64,000 nt of DNA from Alicyclobacillus fastidiosus (GTDB taxonomy: Bacteria > Bacillota > Bacilli > Alicyclobacillales > Alicyclobacillaceae), in contig NZ_CP104067.1 in NCBI RefSeq assembly GCF_026651875.1, forward strand, positions 3,472,001-3,536,000. The letters run 5' to 3'. This document shows positions 1 through 10,095 of the stretch, piece after piece. The notes beneath the pieces are model-generated. The model saw only the letters and a program-made list of their open reading frames with translations, ran no database searches and had not been told where the DNA came from. The first letter of the stretch is position 1. Each line of letters opens with the position of its first letter. Made by a program: the position numbers and the translations under genes.

Positions 1-469
1 GTACCCATCCGTCAATGCCGCCCGCAAACAGTGCCTCGGCCTGTTCGCGATACAGCCCTGTGAGTTGTTGGCGCTCCTCGACGGAGAGCGCACTGCCATA
101 CCGCAATCCACCCTGAATGGGCCCGATCGTGCCATACACGCAAGCCTTTTGCGCTGCAGCCCGGCGGGCGATGACGACGGCGGCATGGTTGATGTCCGAG
201 ACCTTGTCGGCGAGCCCGTGCCGCTCTAAACTCGTGCGGTTGGCGCCGAACGTGTTCGTTTGAATCAGCGTCGCGCCCGCCTGTACATAAGCGCGATGAA
301 CGTCCTCGACCAGCGTCGGCGACGACAAATTTAACTCCTCGGCACATACCCGAATGGGGACGCCACATTGGTGCAAATACGTGGCCATCGCACCATCACC
401 GATGACAAACGTGGTCGATCCCACCTGTACACCACGAGGCAAATAGTCATGTGTGCTCGCGTCCATCAT
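1..469 (-). CDS. Homocysteine S-methyltransferase, N-terminal part (YitJ-like), cut by window start
   Basis: The reading frame opens at an ATG pair behind a GGAGGGG site and runs off the left edge without a stop, so only about 156 residues are visible. The motif DGAMATYL near residue 25 and the segment ELNLSSP followed by QTNTFGANR are typical of the zinc-dependent homocysteine S-methyltransferase domain (Pfam 02574). It lies 68 bp downstream of metH on the same strand. In Bacilli a protein of this kind is often fused to a 5,10-methylenetetrahydrofolate reductase domain (YitJ) and sits beside metH, so that it would supply methyltetrahydrofolate for the methionine synthase reaction; the reductase half is outside the window and cannot be confirmed. 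The zinc-binding cysteines are also not visible. Confidence 0.85.
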   Translation of the reverse strand, partial: MMDASTHDYLPRGVQVGSTTFVIGDGAMATYLHQCGVPIRVCAEELNLSSPTLVEDVHRAYVQAGATLIQTNTFGANRTSLERHGLADKVSDINHAAVVIARRAAAQKACVYGTIGPIQGGLRYGSALSVEERQQLTGLYREQAEALFAGGIDGWV

Positions 470-537
470 GCCCCTCCTTGTCGTTGACCCCGCTGGCGGT
501 GCAAAGCGGGGTACTCCTCATGTCCTCTCGTGTGGTG

Positions 538-3500
538 TCAAACTGCCTCGACGTTAAAATACTTTGCCTCTGGATGGCTAAACGCCAGTGCCGAGACCGA
601 CGCCTCTGGATCCATCATGAATCCGTCGGTGAGGGTCAAGCCGATGTCCTCAGGGCGCAGTAGAGAAAAGAGTGTCGCTTGTTGATCTAAATCTGGGCAG
701 GCCGGGTAGCCAAACGATACGCGAATGCCCTGATAGCGCGCGATAAATCGTTCGCGCATCGTCATCGCCAAGGGGTCTGGGAAGCCCCACATGTCGCGCA
801 GCATCTGGTGCACCCGTTCGGCGAACGCCTCTGCCATCTCCAGTGCGATGGCCTGCAGCGCGTGCGCCCGAAGGTACTCCCCAGCCGCCTTCAGCCGCTC
901 GGCTTCCTCGCGAACCTGGCTGCCCGTCGTCAGCGCAAACATCGCCATATAGTCGTGCCTGTCACTTTCTACCGGGCGCACGAAATCGGCAACGCACAAA
1001 TACGGCGCTTTTCCTTGCCGCGGAAACGGGATGCGCGCGCGCTCTGCGGCTCCGTCGGCGCGATAGATGACGAGGTCGTCGCCGTCGGCCGCACTCGGGA
1101 AGAACTGATACACCGCGTTTGCCCGAAGCCAACGTTTCTCGACCGCTTCTTCGATGAGCAATTCCACCATATCCAACAGCTCGACGGCTTGCTTGTCGCC
1201 TTCGGCAAGACGCTTCTCCACGTTGCCCGCGAGACCGAGGTGCTTGCCGAGGAGCATCTGCAAGTTCAGATACGGGCGGATCAGCTTGACGGGATAATCG
1301 CGCAGGACGTGCCGTTCTAAGTCCGGCGGTGAAAACACAGGCGCCTCGCGACTGATTTCCGAACGCGGGCGCACACTGGTCTTCACAGGTGCCACCTCGT
1401 GTACTTTGCTCTGTTCCACAAAACCGTCGCGCTCCGCCTGGTTTCTCGCCAACAGTTGAGCACGGCTGTGATCCGCCATCAACTGGTTCGCGAAGTCGAG
1501 CCCTTCCATCGCGTCCTTGGCGTAGATCACAGGTCCATCGTACTTGTCGGCGATTTTCGTGAGTGTGAACTTCTTCGTCAAGGCGGCGCCGCCGACCAAC
1601 ATCGGCAGGTCGATGCCCGCGTGGCGGAAATCCTCCGCGGTCGTCACCATTTGCTGCGCAGACTTGACGAGGAGGCCGGAGAGGCCAATCATATCCGGCT
1701 GATACTCCCTAACCGCCTGAATGAGTTGTTCCGGTGCCACCTTGATCCCCAGGTTCACCACGTCAAAACCGTTGTTCGACAGAATAATTTCCACGAGATT
1801 CTTCCCGATGTCGTGGACGTCCCCCTTGACGGTGGCGAGGATCAACCGGCCCTTCGCGTGTGAATCCGCGCGCTCCATATGCGGTTCCAAATAGGCCACC
1901 GCAGCCTTCATCACCTCGGCCGACTGCAAGACCTCGGCCACAATCAGCTCGTTGTTGTTGAACAGTCGACCCACTTCCGACATGCCGTCCATGAGCGGGC
2001 CATTGATGATGTCGAGTGGTTTGGCGGTGGTGAGGGCCTCGTCGAGATCGGCGATGAGGCCATCCTTTGTCCCTTCGACGACGTATCTCGCCAACCGCGC
2101 TTCAAGCGGCAGGTCCGACACCGCGATCACAGACGTGACGCGCCGTTCCCGGTAATGCGCCGTAAATTCGGCCACCAGCTCGTCCGTGGTCGTAAACAGC
2201 AGGCGATCGGAAAGCGCGCGCTCCTCCTCGGGAATGGACGCGTACCGTTCGAGGCGCTCACTGTTGACGATGGCGTAGGACAATCCCGCCTTCGTACAGT
2301 GGTAGAGAAAGACGGCGTTCAACACCTCGCGCCCTGCCGGGGGCAGGCCGAACGAGACGTTGCTAATGCCGAGAATCGTCGGGCACTCCGGCAGGCGTTC
2401 GCGCAAGATGCGGATGGCCTCAACTGTCTCCCTGGCGGATCCGATGTACTTCTCGTCACCAGTGCCGACCGGGAACGTCAATGGATCGATCAGGATGTCC
2501 GACTTACGCAACCCGTGCTTTTCTGTCAGAAGTTTCACGATACGCAAGGCAATTTCGACTTTTCGATCGCGGCTGACGGCCATTCCTTCCTCGTCGATCG
2601 TCCCCACCACGAGCGCCGCCCCGTACGTGCGCGCCAGGTTTGCATAGGTCGCAAGGCGAGATTCGCCGTCCTCGAGGTTGGTCGAATTGATGATGGACTT
2701 CCCTTGAATTTGCTTCAGTGAGGCCTCGACGACGGCCGGGTCAGTCGAGTCGATCATGATGGGGACCTTGATCTTCCGAACCGCGAGTGGAAGCAATTGC
2801 CCCATATCGGACAGTTCGTCGCGGTCAGGGTCCGCCAGACACACATCGACCACCTGTGCGCCTGCACGCACCTGCGTGCGCGCCACCTCGGCCGCCGCGT
2901 CAAAGTCGCCGCTCGCGATGAGGCGGCGGAACTTGCGCGAGCCAATCACGTTCGTGCGCTCGCCGACGAGGACCGGGCGCATGTCGTCCGTGAGCAGCAT
3001 CGCTTCCATGCCAGATACGGCGTGCGGGTGCAGAGGAGCGTAAGCTCGCGGTGGCAGGCCCGCGATTTGCTTTGCGAGTTCGCGGATGTGCTCGGGTGTC
3101 GTGCCGCAACAGCCGCCGGCGATGTTCAACCACCCTTCGCGCGCGAAGTCGGACATCTTCTTGGCGAACGCATACGGCGTTTCCAGGTAACACCCCTCTT
3201 CATCCGGGAGGCCGGCATTCGGGTGACAGCTGACCGCGCATTCTGCTAGTGATGAGAGAGCACGGACGTGATCTCGCATCAGCTCTGGCCCTGTCGCACA
3301 GTTCATCCCGACGGCAAACGGCCGGAGGTGTTCGACGGAGAGGTAAAACGCTTCGATGCTCTGTCCGGCGAGCGTCGTGCCCATGGCTTCGATGGTGCCA
3401 CTGACCATAATCGGAATACGACGGCTGAGCTTCTCCGACACGCGCTGGATGGCGATGCCACAAGCCTTGACATTCAGCAGGTCCTGCGACGTCTCGACCA

Positions 3501-3975
3501 TCAGAAAATCGGCCCCGCCGACCACGAGCCCTTCGGCCTGCACCGCATAGCTCTCGACGAGCTCGTCAAACGTGGCCCCGCCGGTTACCGACAAGCTCTT
3601 CGTCGTGGGCCCCATCGACCCCGCCACAAACCGAGGCCTATCCGCCGTCGCAAACTTATCGGCCGCCTCGCGAGCGAGGACGGCGGAGAGGCGACTGATT
3701 TCAAACGCGCGATGGGCGAGATCGTACTCCGCGAGCACAAGCGGCGTACTGCCAAACGAGTTGGTTTCCACGATATCGGCGCCCGCCTCGAAATACGCTT
3801 CGTGAATCGCTCGAATGAGGTCCGGCCGAGTCACATTTAGATTTTCATTGCACCCTTCGAGGGCAGGACCGCCAAAGTCGTGAGCTGTCAGGTTGCTCTG
3901 CTGGATCATGGTGCCCATTGCGCCATCGAGGATGAGAATGCGTTCTTTGATCAGATTCTCTATGTCTTGTGCCAC
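538..3975 (-). CDS. metH: Cobalamin-dependent methionine synthase MetH
   Basis: About 1145 residues with the full modular order: homocysteine-binding domain (DGAMGTM near residue 20, zinc site GGCCGTT near 290), pterin-binding domain (LVGERTNVIGS), cobalamin cap, cobalamin-binding domain with GDVHDIGKN (the axial histidine, near residue 730) and a C-terminal AdoMet reactivation domain. It transfers the methyl group of methyltetrahydrofolate through B12 to homocysteine in the cytoplasm. The frame is open to a GTG at 4029, but that GTG overlaps a possible extended -10 (TGTGCTACAAT); I prefer the GTG at 3975, about 8 bases after GGAG. No S-box riboswitch is visible in the short upstream gap. The YitJ-like gene follows in the same direction. 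Confidence 0.95.
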   Translation of the reverse strand: MAQDIENLIKERILILDGAMGTMIQQSNLTAHDFGGPALEGCNENLNVTRPDLIRAIHEAYFEAGADIVETNSFGSTPLVLAEYDLAHRAFEISRLSAVLAREAADKFATADRPRFVAGSMGPTTKSLSVTGGATFDELVESYAVQAEGLVVGGADFLMVETSQDLLNVKACGIAIQRVSEKLSRRIPIMVSGTIEAMGTTLAGQSIEAFYLSVEHLRPFAVGMNCATGPELMRDHVRALSSLAECAVSCHPNAGLPDEEGCYLETPYAFAKKMSDFAREGWLNIAGGCCGTTPEHIRELAKQIAGLPPRAYAPLHPHAVSGMEAMLLTDDMRPVLVGERTNVIGSRKFRRLIASGDFDAAAEVARTQVRAGAQVVDVCLADPDRDELSDMGQLLPLAVRKIKVPIMIDSTDPAVVEASLKQIQGKSIINSTNLEDGESRLATYANLARTYGAALVVGTIDEEGMAVSRDRKVEIALRIVKLLTEKHGLRKSDILIDPLTFPVGTGDEKYIGSARETVEAIRILRERLPECPTILGISNVSFGLPPAGREVLNAVFLYHCTKAGLSYAIVNSERLERYASIPEEERALSDRLLFTTTDELVAEFTAHYRERRVTSVIAVSDLPLEARLARYVVEGTKDGLIADLDEALTTAKPLDIINGPLMDGMSEVGRLFNNNELIVAEVLQSAEVMKAAVAYLEPHMERADSHAKGRLILATVKGDVHDIGKNLVEIILSNNGFDVVNLGIKVAPEQLIQAVREYQPDMIGLSGLLVKSAQQMVTTAEDFRHAGIDLPMLVGGAALTKKFTLTKIADKYDGPVIYAKDAMEGLDFANQLMADHSRAQLLARNQAERDGFVEQSKVHEVAPVKTSVRPRSEISREAPVFSPPDLERHVLRDYPVKLIRPYLNLQMLLGKHLGLAGNVEKRLAEGDKQAVELLDMVELLIEEAVEKRWLRANAVYQFFPSAADGDDLVIYRADGAAERARIPFPRQGKAPYLCVADFVRPVESDRHDYMAMFALTTGSQVREEAERLKAAGEYLRAHALQAIALEMAEAFAERVHQMLRDMWGFPDPLAMTMRERFIARYQGIRVSFGYPACPDLDQQATLFSLLRPEDIGLTLTDGFMMDPEASVSALAFSHPEAKYFNVEAV

Positions 3976-4058
3976 GCTCTCCACTCCACTCACATTCGAA
4001 GGACAAATTGATTTCAAATATTGTAGCACAGCCGGAATACTCCGACTACACAGATTAT

Positions 4059-4488
4059 CTAAGCCCGCTGGGCGCCTGTCGGCTCGTTTGCGCGCACCTT
4101 CATAGCTTGATGGTAGGTCAAGTAGAGCGGAATCACCAATAGCGCCATGAGGATGGCACCCACCTCTGCAGCCCGCAGCAGACCGAACCGATGCGCGAGA
4201 CTGACAAACAGCGGCGCCCCCACAGAGAAGCCGAGGACGTATGCTGCGTTGTAGATGCCATTCATGGCCCCGCGAACGACATCTGGCGATTCATCGCCGA
4301 TGACGCTGTCCACCACACACGTACGCGATGGCGTACGCGGTCACCATCCAACCGATGAATCCGAGGGACTGGTGTAATTGTCCCGCCAGTTCGCCCTCCG
4401 CCGGGAACAGCACGGCGTTTGGCATCATGGCCACCATCGACGCAAACATCAAGGTCAGTAACCACAACCGCTGTTTCGCGCGCACCAT
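4059..4488 (-). pseudogene. MFS transporter remnant with large internal deletion
   Basis: Two overlapping frames together give the start and end of one transporter. The first (from 4488) encodes a first membrane helix and the beginning of a second (TAYAIAYVCGG); the second (to 4059) encodes two late helices with the segment GAMNGIYNAAYVLGFSVGAP, typical of the second half of drug-type MFS permeases. The frames meet near 4316-4345, so everything between helix 2 and about helix 9 is missing and the junction is out of frame. An intact member is near 400 residues. The remnant cannot encode a working carrier. It sits between metH and a small hypothetical gene and may share their transcription. Confidence 0.75.
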
Positions 4489-4567
4489 CCTCGGCCAAAC
4501 GACGTTGTCAGAATTTCATAGACACTTTCCCAGCATAGCAGACGCACATCGCGAGAGGAACACAAGA

Positions 4568-4597
4568 AGACGCAGGAAGGTTCCCCCTCCTGCGTCT
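4568..4597 (-). terminator. Rho-independent terminator
   Basis: A 10-bp perfect stem (AGACGCAGGA/TCCTGCGTCT) with a 10-base loop, followed on the minus strand by a pyrimidine-rich run (TCTTCTTGTGTT). It lies downstream of glyQS and the small gene at 4624. Confidence 0.6.
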
Positions 4598-4623
4598 CAT
4601 GAAGGTGTGAATCATGTGTCGTG

Positions 4624-4815
4624 TCAACCGTTTGAATGTCGACGACCGTGGTCGATATTCACACGGTGATACTGTTTCCACGGAACTACCCCTTCCAGGC
4701 GAGTGCTCATCATGTGATTGCGTCGTGCAACAAACGACTCAAAATGACGATTCTGTTCCAACGCGCCGACGAAGGCAAAATTCTCGTTGTGGTTCTCAGT
4801 ATGCTGACCTGACAT
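4624..4815 (-). CDS. Small hypothetical hydrophilic protein, 63 aa
   Basis: A 63-codon frame begins at an ATG five bases after GGGGTGG and ends just before a good terminator, 57 bp downstream of glyQS. The product is polar and rich in Asn, His and Arg (starts MSGQHTENHNENFAF) with no membrane segment, no signal peptide and no motif I recognise. The plausible ribosome site and the terminator placement favour a real gene; the low complexity and lack of a known family argue for caution. Confidence 0.35.
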   Translation of the reverse strand: MSGQHTENHNENFAFVGALEQNRHFESFVARRNHMMSTRLEGVVPWKQYHRVNIDHGRRHSNG

Positions 4816-4872
4816 CCTCGCCACCCCCGTCTTGGTTTGCCCGAGAGCCAGCCGTCTCATGTACGGGCAAGA

Positions 4873-6246
4873 TCAGACGCGAAGCGAGAGCCACGCGGCG
4901 ACGTCCGCGATGGCGACGCGTTCCTGCTCCATGCTGTCCCGGTGGCGAATCGTCACGGCGCCATCCGTCTGCGATTCAAAGTCGTACGTGATACAGTACG
5001 GCGTCCCGATTTCGTCGTGGCGGCGATATCGCTTGCCGATGGATCCCGACTCGTCGTAGTCGACACTGAACTGTTTTGACAGCGTCGCAAACAACTCCGT
5101 CGCCGGCTCCGCCAATTTTTTCGAGAGCGGGAACACAGCCGCGTGGAACGGCGCGATGGACGGGTGTAGGCGTAAAACGACACGCGTGTCGTTCTCCCCG
5201 ACCTCCTCTTCCTCGTACGCGTCCGCAAACAGCGCGAGGAACAGCCTGTCTACGCCGATGGACGGCTCGATGCAGTACGGGATAAACGGCTCTTGTCCCT
5301 CTTCTTGCACCGTCATGTTTTCGCCCGAGTGCGTCGCGTGCGCCTTCAAATCGTAGTCCGTCCGATCCGCCACACCGAGCAGCTCTCCCCAACCGAACGG
5401 GAATTTGTACTCCACATCGGTCGTCGCAGCACTGTAGTGTGAGAGCTGTTCCTTCTCGTGGTCGCGAAGGCGCAAGTTCTCCTCTTTCATGCCAATCGAC
5501 AACAAGAAGTCATAGCAGAACTGGCGCCAGTGCCGGAACCATGCGAGGTCCTCCCCAGGTGCACAGAAAAATTCAAGCTCCATCTGTTCAAACTCGCGCG
5601 TCCGGAATGTAAAGTTGCCAGGCGTGATCTCATTTCGGAAGCTCTTGCCTATTTGGCCAATCCCAAACGGCAGCTTCTTGCGCATCGCGCGCTGTACGTT
5701 TTTGAAGTTCACGAAGATGCCCTGGGCGGTCTCCGGTCGGAGGTACACCTCATTCGCCGCCTCTTCGGTGACGCCCTGATGCGTCTTAAACATCATGTTG
5801 AACTGGCGAATGGCCGTGAAATCCTTGGCCCCGCAGTCAGGACAGGCGACCTCATACTTGACGAGCAGCTCGTCCATCTGTTCGAATGGAAGGCCATCGA
5901 CGATGATCTCCTCGCCGAGTGCCGCAGCGGCATCTTCAATCAGCTTGTCCGCGCGAAAGCGCGATTTGCACTGGCGGCAATCCACCATCGGGTCGTTGAA
6001 ATTGCCGACGTGTCCAGATGCCACCCAGACGTTTCGATTCATCAAAATGGCGGAGTCAAGTCCGACATTGTACGGATTTTGCTCGATAAATTGCTTCCAC
6101 CACGCGCGCTTGATATTTTGCTTCATCTGCGCGCCGAGCGGGCCGTAATCCCACGTATTCGCCAACCCGCCGTAAATCTCCGAGCCCGGGAAAATAAATC
6201 CGCGGCGCTTTGCTAATGATACCAGTTGATCCATCGTCTTTTGCAT
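4873..6246 (-). CDS. glyQS: Glycyl-tRNA synthetase, single-chain dimeric type
   Basis: 457 residues, the usual length of the alpha2-type class II enzyme that charges tRNA-Gly. Visible marks are the N-terminal segment FPGSEIYGG, motif 2 as FRNEI within the stretch after SFRNEITPG, motif 3 as [13 protein letters not shown] near the C-terminal third, and a C-terminal anticodon-binding domain. An insertion with CRQC and CPDC pairs could bind zinc. The ATG at 6246 follows GGGAGG by six bases; the frame is open further upstream but has no better start. I see no T-box leader in the 200 bases before it. Confidence 0.97.
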   Translation of the reverse strand: MQKTMDQLVSLAKRRGFIFPGSEIYGGLANTWDYGPLGAQMKQNIKRAWWKQFIEQNPYNVGLDSAILMNRNVWVASGHVGNFNDPMVDCRQCKSRFRADKLIEDAAAALGEEIIVDGLPFEQMDELLVKYEVACPDCGAKDFTAIRQFNMMFKTHQGVTEEAANEVYLRPETAQGIFVNFKNVQRAMRKKLPFGIGQIGKSFRNEITPGNFTFRTREFEQMELEFFCAPGEDLAWFRHWRQFCYDFLLSIGMKEENLRLRDHEKEQLSHYSAATTDVEYKFPFGWGELLGVADRTDYDLKAHATHSGENMTVQEEGQEPFIPYCIEPSIGVDRLFLALFADAYEEEEVGENDTRVVLRLHPSIAPFHAAVFPLSKKLAEPATELFATLSKQFSVDYDESGSIGKRYRRHDEIGTPYCITYDFESQTDGAVTIRHRDSMEQERVAIADVAAWLSLRV

Positions 6247-6459
6247 GTTGATCCTCCCGTGACGGTTGAATACGGCTATCATAGCGGAATTTATGCGCGA
6301 TAAGCAATGATTTCCCGCGTTCGTGACGCTGTGGTCTCGCCTCGCCACCGCGGTGTGTATAATGATTTCGTGTCCCATCAACTGATTTCGCGTTTTAAGC
6401 TACGCGTGGCGGAATGATTCTTGGAGACATGGTCCAATCCCGGAGAGGAGCTCGGAGAG

Positions 6460-7263
6460 ATGACAGAGACAAACATCGAAATGGTATTTCTCGACATCGA
6501 TGGTACCTTGTATGCCGATGGTGCCTTGGTGCGAAGCGGCATTCGGGCAGTCGAGCAATTACTCAAACGGGATATCCCCGTCGCACTGTGCACCGGACGC
6601 TCTGTCCTCCACGCGCAGCACGTCCAAGACGAATTAGGCGTCCCCTACGGAATTTACTTTAACGGCGGGTTGGTCAAGTCGAGATCGACTGTGCTCTACA
6701 AAGCGCCGTTCCCGGTCGAAGACGTTCTCGGGATCATGCACTACGCCGACCAATTGGGCATTCCAACTGTCGTTCACACACACGAAAAGGCGGTGGCATT
6801 TCAGTCCATCCCGGAGCAATACGAGCCCGTCTTGCGCTCGTTCGATTTCCCACACATCGAAATCGTGCACAACGACCTCGATTTGCTTCGCACCCTGCCC
6901 GTCTACCAGATCAATGCCTTCATGACACCAGAGCGGGATGCGGATTTTGAACAAAGGTTTCCTGGCTGCTATATCTATCGTTGGAATCCAACCGCCGTCG
7001 ACTTCCAACGCCGCAAGTCGGACAAATCGATTGGCGCCATGCACCTGCTGGAGCACCTTGGCATCTCCCCCCAGAAGGCCGTTCACATCGGCGACGGCGG
7101 CAACGACATCGGCATGTTTCGCGCGCTCGGCCACTCGTACGCGATGGGCAACGCACAAGAAGACGTCAAACGCGCAGCCAAACGCGTGACCGCAGACGCG
7201 CTCGACGACGGCGTGGCAAAAGCCCTATACGAGCTCGGCCTCATCGACGCCGTCACCCGCTAA
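6460..7263 (+). CDS. HAD-superfamily phosphatase, Cof/IIB type
   Basis: 267 residues with all HAD motifs: DIDGT at residues 12-16 (nucleophile Asp12, acid Asp14), CTGRS near residue 45, a conserved lysine in KSIGAMHLL and GDGGNDIG at 211-218. A capping domain of the IIB type fits between motifs II and III. Such proteins dephosphorylate sugar phosphates, flavin or other small phosphorylated metabolites; the substrate cannot be read from the sequence. The ATG at 6460 is chosen because AGGAG lies 9 bases before it; the frame also opens at a TTG at 6421. It is transcribed in the same direction as lexA but has its own intergenic space. Confidence 0.9.
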   Translation: MTETNIEMVFLDIDGTLYADGALVRSGIRAVEQLLKRDIPVALCTGRSVLHAQHVQDELGVPYGIYFNGGLVKSRSTVLYKAPFPVEDVLGIMHYADQLGIPTVVHTHEKAVAFQSIPEQYEPVLRSFDFPHIEIVHNDLDLLRTLPVYQINAFMTPERDADFEQRFPGCYIYRWNPTAVDFQRRKSDKSIGAMHLLEHLGISPQKAVHIGDGGNDIGMFRALGHSYAMGNAQEDVKRAAKRVTADALDDGVAKALYELGLIDAVTR

Positions 7264-7306
7264 ACGCCATCGTCCTGGGTGAATTGCTAAGTCTATCCGC
7301 TAAGAG

Positions 7307-7320
7307 CGAACAGATGTTTG
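7307..7320 (+). promoter_or_regulatory. LexA (SOS) box before lexA
   Basis: The 14-mer CGAACAGATGTTTG matches the Bacillus-type SOS operator CGAAC-N4-GTTCG with one change. It abuts and overlaps the -35 hexamer of the lexA promoter, as expected for autorepression. Confidence 0.9.
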
Positions 7321-7347
7321 CCATCTGTGACCAAATTGTGATACGAT
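7318..7347 (+). promoter_or_regulatory. Sigma-A promoter of lexA
   Basis: TTGCCA (-35), 18-base spacer, TACGAT (-10). The -35 overlaps the last bases of the LexA box. Confidence 0.7.
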
Positions 7348-7379
7348 GATGACAAACAACGGTAAGGGATGTGTCAACC

Positions 7380-8027
7380 GTGAGCCAACTCACCGCCCGA
7401 CAAGAAGCGATTCTCGCATTTATCCGAAAAAACGTACATGAAAAGGGATATCCCCCGTCGGTTCGGGAAATTGGCGAAGCGGTCGGATTGGCATCTAGCT
7501 CAACCGTTCACGGGCATTTGGAACGCCTGCAGCAAAAGGGGCTCATCCGGCGAGATCCGACAAAGCCGCGCGCGCTCGAACTTCTCTCGGGCGCTGTGGA
7601 AGCGGACGATACCCGGACCGATACCGCGACGCCGAGTGTTCTGCCGAGCGCATTCATGGCCCCTATCGTCGGACGGGTCACGGCAGGACTGCCTATCAGC
7701 GCATTTGAAGATGTGCAGGGATACCTTCCGCTGCCAAACGAATTCACGCGCGAAGACGAGGTGTTCGTGCTGACCGTAACAGGCGACAGCATGATTGAGG
7801 CCGGGATTTTGAACGGCGATATGGTCATCGTCCGACGGCAGTCAAACGCCGTAAACGGGGATATTGTCGTCGCCATGACGATGGACGACGAAGCCACGGT
7901 GAAACGCTTTTTCCGGGAGAACGGACAGGTTCGATTACAACCTGAAAACAGCCAGATGCCACCACTGATTTACCACGACGTCAGCATCCTTGGCAAAGTC
8001 ATCGGCGTGTTCCGCAATCTGCGCTAG
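7380..8027 (+). CDS. lexA: SOS repressor LexA
   Basis: 215 residues. An N-terminal winged helix ([13 protein letters not shown], residues 25-37) is followed by an S24 self-cleavage domain with the scissile Ala102-Gly103 in VTAG, catalytic Ser137 in GDSMIEAG and Lys175 in EATVKRF. RecA filaments trigger cleavage and derepress SOS genes; a matching operator sits before this gene and before recA in the same window. I place the start at the GTG at 7380, about 10 bases after AAGGGA, which aligns with Bacillus LexA; an in-frame GTG at 7371 is possible but too near the ribosome site. Confidence 0.96.
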   Translation: MSQLTARQEAILAFIRKNVHEKGYPPSVREIGEAVGLASSSTVHGHLERLQQKGLIRRDPTKPRALELLSGAVEADDTRTDTATPSVLPSAFMAPIVGRVTAGLPISAFEDVQGYLPLPNEFTREDEVFVLTVTGDSMIEAGILNGDMVIVRRQSNAVNGDIVVAMTMDDEATVKRFFRENGQVRLQPENSQMPPLIYHDVSILGKVIGVFRNLR

Positions 8028-8073
8028 TTTCGCCTATTCCAAAGCACCATGCGGTCAACTAATACAACAAGTC

Positions 8074-8106
8074 GGGCTGTGTCGGCGCTCATGCGCTGGC
8101 CAGCCC
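8074..8106 (+). terminator. Probable lexA terminator
   Basis: Imperfect hairpin GGGCTG...CAGCCC with an inner GGCGC/GCGC pairing, followed by TTATTGCGTTGT. Confidence 0.45.
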
Positions 8107-8221
8107 TTATTGCGTTGTCTGAGATTAGCTGTACGGTACATCGCTAAGGCCATGTGCAGCAGAGTCCAATGACGACGCGCGCAAGGAACGTACATGCCCC
8201 GATCTCGTATGGCCACGAAAA

Positions 8222-8247
8222 AAGTGGACGGCCAAAGCCGCCCACTT
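8222..8247 (-). terminator. glnRA terminator
   Basis: Stem AAGTGG-CGGC/GCCG-CCACTT with one mismatch and a CAAA loop; on the minus strand it is followed by a T-run. It lies 33 bp after the glnA stop. Confidence 0.8.
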
Positions 8248-8279
8248 CTATCGCGTAAGGTGAAGTGTCCACCCGTTGC

Positions 8280-9617
8280 TTAATAAAGGCCGAGATACTG
8301 CTCTTTTTCCCACTCGGTCACTTGTGTGCGATACATATTGTACTCAATTTTCTTCGCTTCGACGAAGTGTACCAACACGTGTTGCCCGAGCGCCTCACAG
8401 AGGACCGAATCTTTCAGCAGGGCATCCACTGCGTCATTGAGCGTCGCCGGAAGGCTGCGAATGCCGACTTCTTCCTTCTCGGCATCGGACATAATGTAAA
8501 TGTTGCGGTTCACTGGCGGCGCCAACTCGAGGCTGCGCTCGATGCCGTCGAGGCCGGAGGCGAACAGCGTGGCGATGGCCAGGTATGGGTTACACATCGG
8601 GTCTGGGCTGCGAACCTCAATCCGAGTGCCTTGACCGCGGGCAGCCGGTACGCGAACCAGCGGCGAGCGGTTCTTGCCGCTCCACGCGATGTAACTCGGC
8701 GCCTCGTAACCCGGGACCAGTCGCTTGTACGAGTTGACCGTCGGATTGCAGATGGCCGTGAAACCGGAGGCGTGCTCGAGAATGCCCGCGAGGAAGTGGC
8801 GAGCCGTCACACTGAGGCCCAGTTCGTCAGATTCGTCGTAGAACGCGTTCTCAGCACCTTTGAAGAGTGATAGGTGCGAGTGCATTCCGGAACCGTTGAT
8901 TCCGTATACGGGCTTGGCCATAAATGTAGCATGTAGTCCGTGTTGGCGCGCGATGGTCTTGACGACGAGGCGGAACGTCGCGATGTTGTCTGCCGCTTCG
9001 ACGGCGTCGGTGTATTTAAAGTCGATTTCGTGTTGTCCTGGTGCCACTTCGTGGTGCGATGCTTCGATTTCGAAGCCCATGTTTTCAAGCGTGAGCACGA
9101 TGTCGCGGCGGCAGTTTTCTCCGAGGTCTAGAGGCGCCCAGTCGAAATACCCGCCCTCATCGTTTACTTGGTCGGTAGGATTGCCGTTCGCGTCGATTTT
9201 GAACAGGAAAAACTCCGGCTCTGGACCGACGTTAAAGGAGGTGAATCCGAGATTCTTAGCGCGTTCTAACACGCCTTTCAGCACCGAGCGAGGGTCGCCA
9301 GGGAACGGGGAACCGTCCGGCAGGTGGATATCGCAAATCAGGCGAGCGATGTTGCCCTGCGGTGTATCCCACGGGAACACCAACCACGTAGCCAAATCGG
9401 GCACGAGGTACATGTCTGACTCCTCAATGCGGACAAAACCTTCGATGGAAGACCCGTCGAACATGATCTTGTTATCGAGCGCTTTGGCCAATTGGTCTAC
9501 CGGAATTTCCACGTTTTTCACGATGCCCAGCAAGTCGGTAAACTGCAGACGCACGTAGCGGACGTTGCTCGATTCCGCGTGTTGTAAGATCTCTTCTTTG
9601 GTATACTGTTTCCGCAT
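8280..9617 (-). CDS. glnA: Glutamine synthetase type I
   Basis: 445 residues, the length of the Bacillus GSI-alpha enzyme, which joins ammonia to glutamate with ATP. Seen are the N-terminal beta-grasp ([17 protein letters not shown]), the active-site signature FDGSSIEGF, the catalytic core segment [11 protein letters not shown] and the ATP-site segment [13 protein letters not shown]. It lacks the adenylylation region of GSI-beta enzymes, fitting feedback control through GlnR. The ATG follows GGAGGATGACAG. It is 15 bp downstream of glnR in one operon controlled by the GlnR box upstream. Confidence 0.97.
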   Translation of the reverse strand: MRKQYTKEEILQHAESSNVRYVRLQFTDLLGIVKNVEIPVDQLAKALDNKIMFDGSSIEGFVRIEESDMYLVPDLATWLVFPWDTPQGNIARLICDIHLPDGSPFPGDPRSVLKGVLERAKNLGFTSFNVGPEPEFFLFKIDANGNPTDQVNDEGGYFDWAPLDLGENCRRDIVLTLENMGFEIEASHHEVAPGQHEIDFKYTDAVEAADNIATFRLVVKTIARQHGLHATFMAKPVYGINGSGMHSHLSLFKGAENAFYDESDELGLSVTARHFLAGILEHASGFTAICNPTVNSYKRLVPGYEAPSYIAWSGKNRSPLVRVPAARGQGTRIEVRSPDPMCNPYLAIATLFASGLDGIERSLELAPPVNRNIYIMSDAEKEEVGIRSLPATLNDAVDALLKDSVLCEALGQHVLVHFVEAKKIEYNMYRTQVTEWEKEQYLGLY

Positions 9618-9632
9618 TCTGTCATCCTCCAA

Positions 9633-10025
9633 TTAACGTTTTCGATAGAACCGCGAGAGGTCTCCTTGAAACAGAGATTCGGATTTAAATTGATTGCCGA
9701 GCATCTCACGCTCCAACCACTTGTAGACTTCCGTGTCGGACAAATCCTGTTTGTTCGTATGCTTCGGATGCGCCCGACGCCGTTCCATCTCCTCGAAATT
9801 GCGTTTGACGCCAGCCATGTTGTGGCCCTCATCCAACCACTGACGAATGAGCATCAGCCGTTCGACGTCGGCAAACGAGAACTGCCGCTGCTTTCCCGTG
9901 GTACGGGCGGGCTGCACCAGCTCATGCTCTTCGTAGTAGCGGATCTGACGGGCGCTCAGTCCCGTCAATTTTTGGACTGTTCCGATAGAGAACAGTGGCA
10001 GTTGACGACGGTCACTTAAATCCAT
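9633..10025 (-). CDS. glnR: MerR-family nitrogen regulator GlnR
   Basis: 130 residues. A MerR-type winged helix at the N-terminus (FSIGTVQKLTGLSARQIRYY) is followed by a short C-terminal tail, as in Bacillus GlnR, which senses feedback-inhibited glutamine synthetase and represses glnRA in nitrogen excess. It is first in the glnR-glnA operon and a GlnR-type operator lies directly upstream of its promoter. The ATG at 10025 is preceded by a GGGGG stretch. Confidence 0.95.
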   Translation of the reverse strand: MDLSDRRQLPLFSIGTVQKLTGLSARQIRYYEEHELVQPARTTGKQRQFSFADVERLMLIRQWLDEGHNMAGVKRNFEEMERRRAHPKHTNKQDLSDTEVYKWLEREMLGNQFKSESLFQGDLSRFYRKR

Positions 10026-10059
10026 GGCGCTGCCCCCATCCCACTAGCGCTTCTCTAAC

Positions 10060-10088
10060 ATCCTAGCACGTTGATGAAAAAGGGGCAA
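10060..10088 (-). promoter_or_regulatory. Sigma-A promoter of glnRA
   Basis: On the minus strand TTGCCC, 17-base spacer, TAGGAT, with a TG one base before the -10 (extended -10). Confidence 0.75.
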
Positions 10089-10095
10089 CGCATCA

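Noticed and set aside
3976-4060. S-box riboswitch before metH
   Set aside because: The space between metH and the MFS remnant is too short and lacks the S-box core.
6247-6459. T-box leader of glyQS
   Set aside because: No T-box sequence or specifier hairpin seen; only a possible TATAAT facing the HAD gene.
7990-8172. 60-codon frame after lexA
   Set aside because: It overlaps the lexA end and a hairpin, and has no ribosome site.
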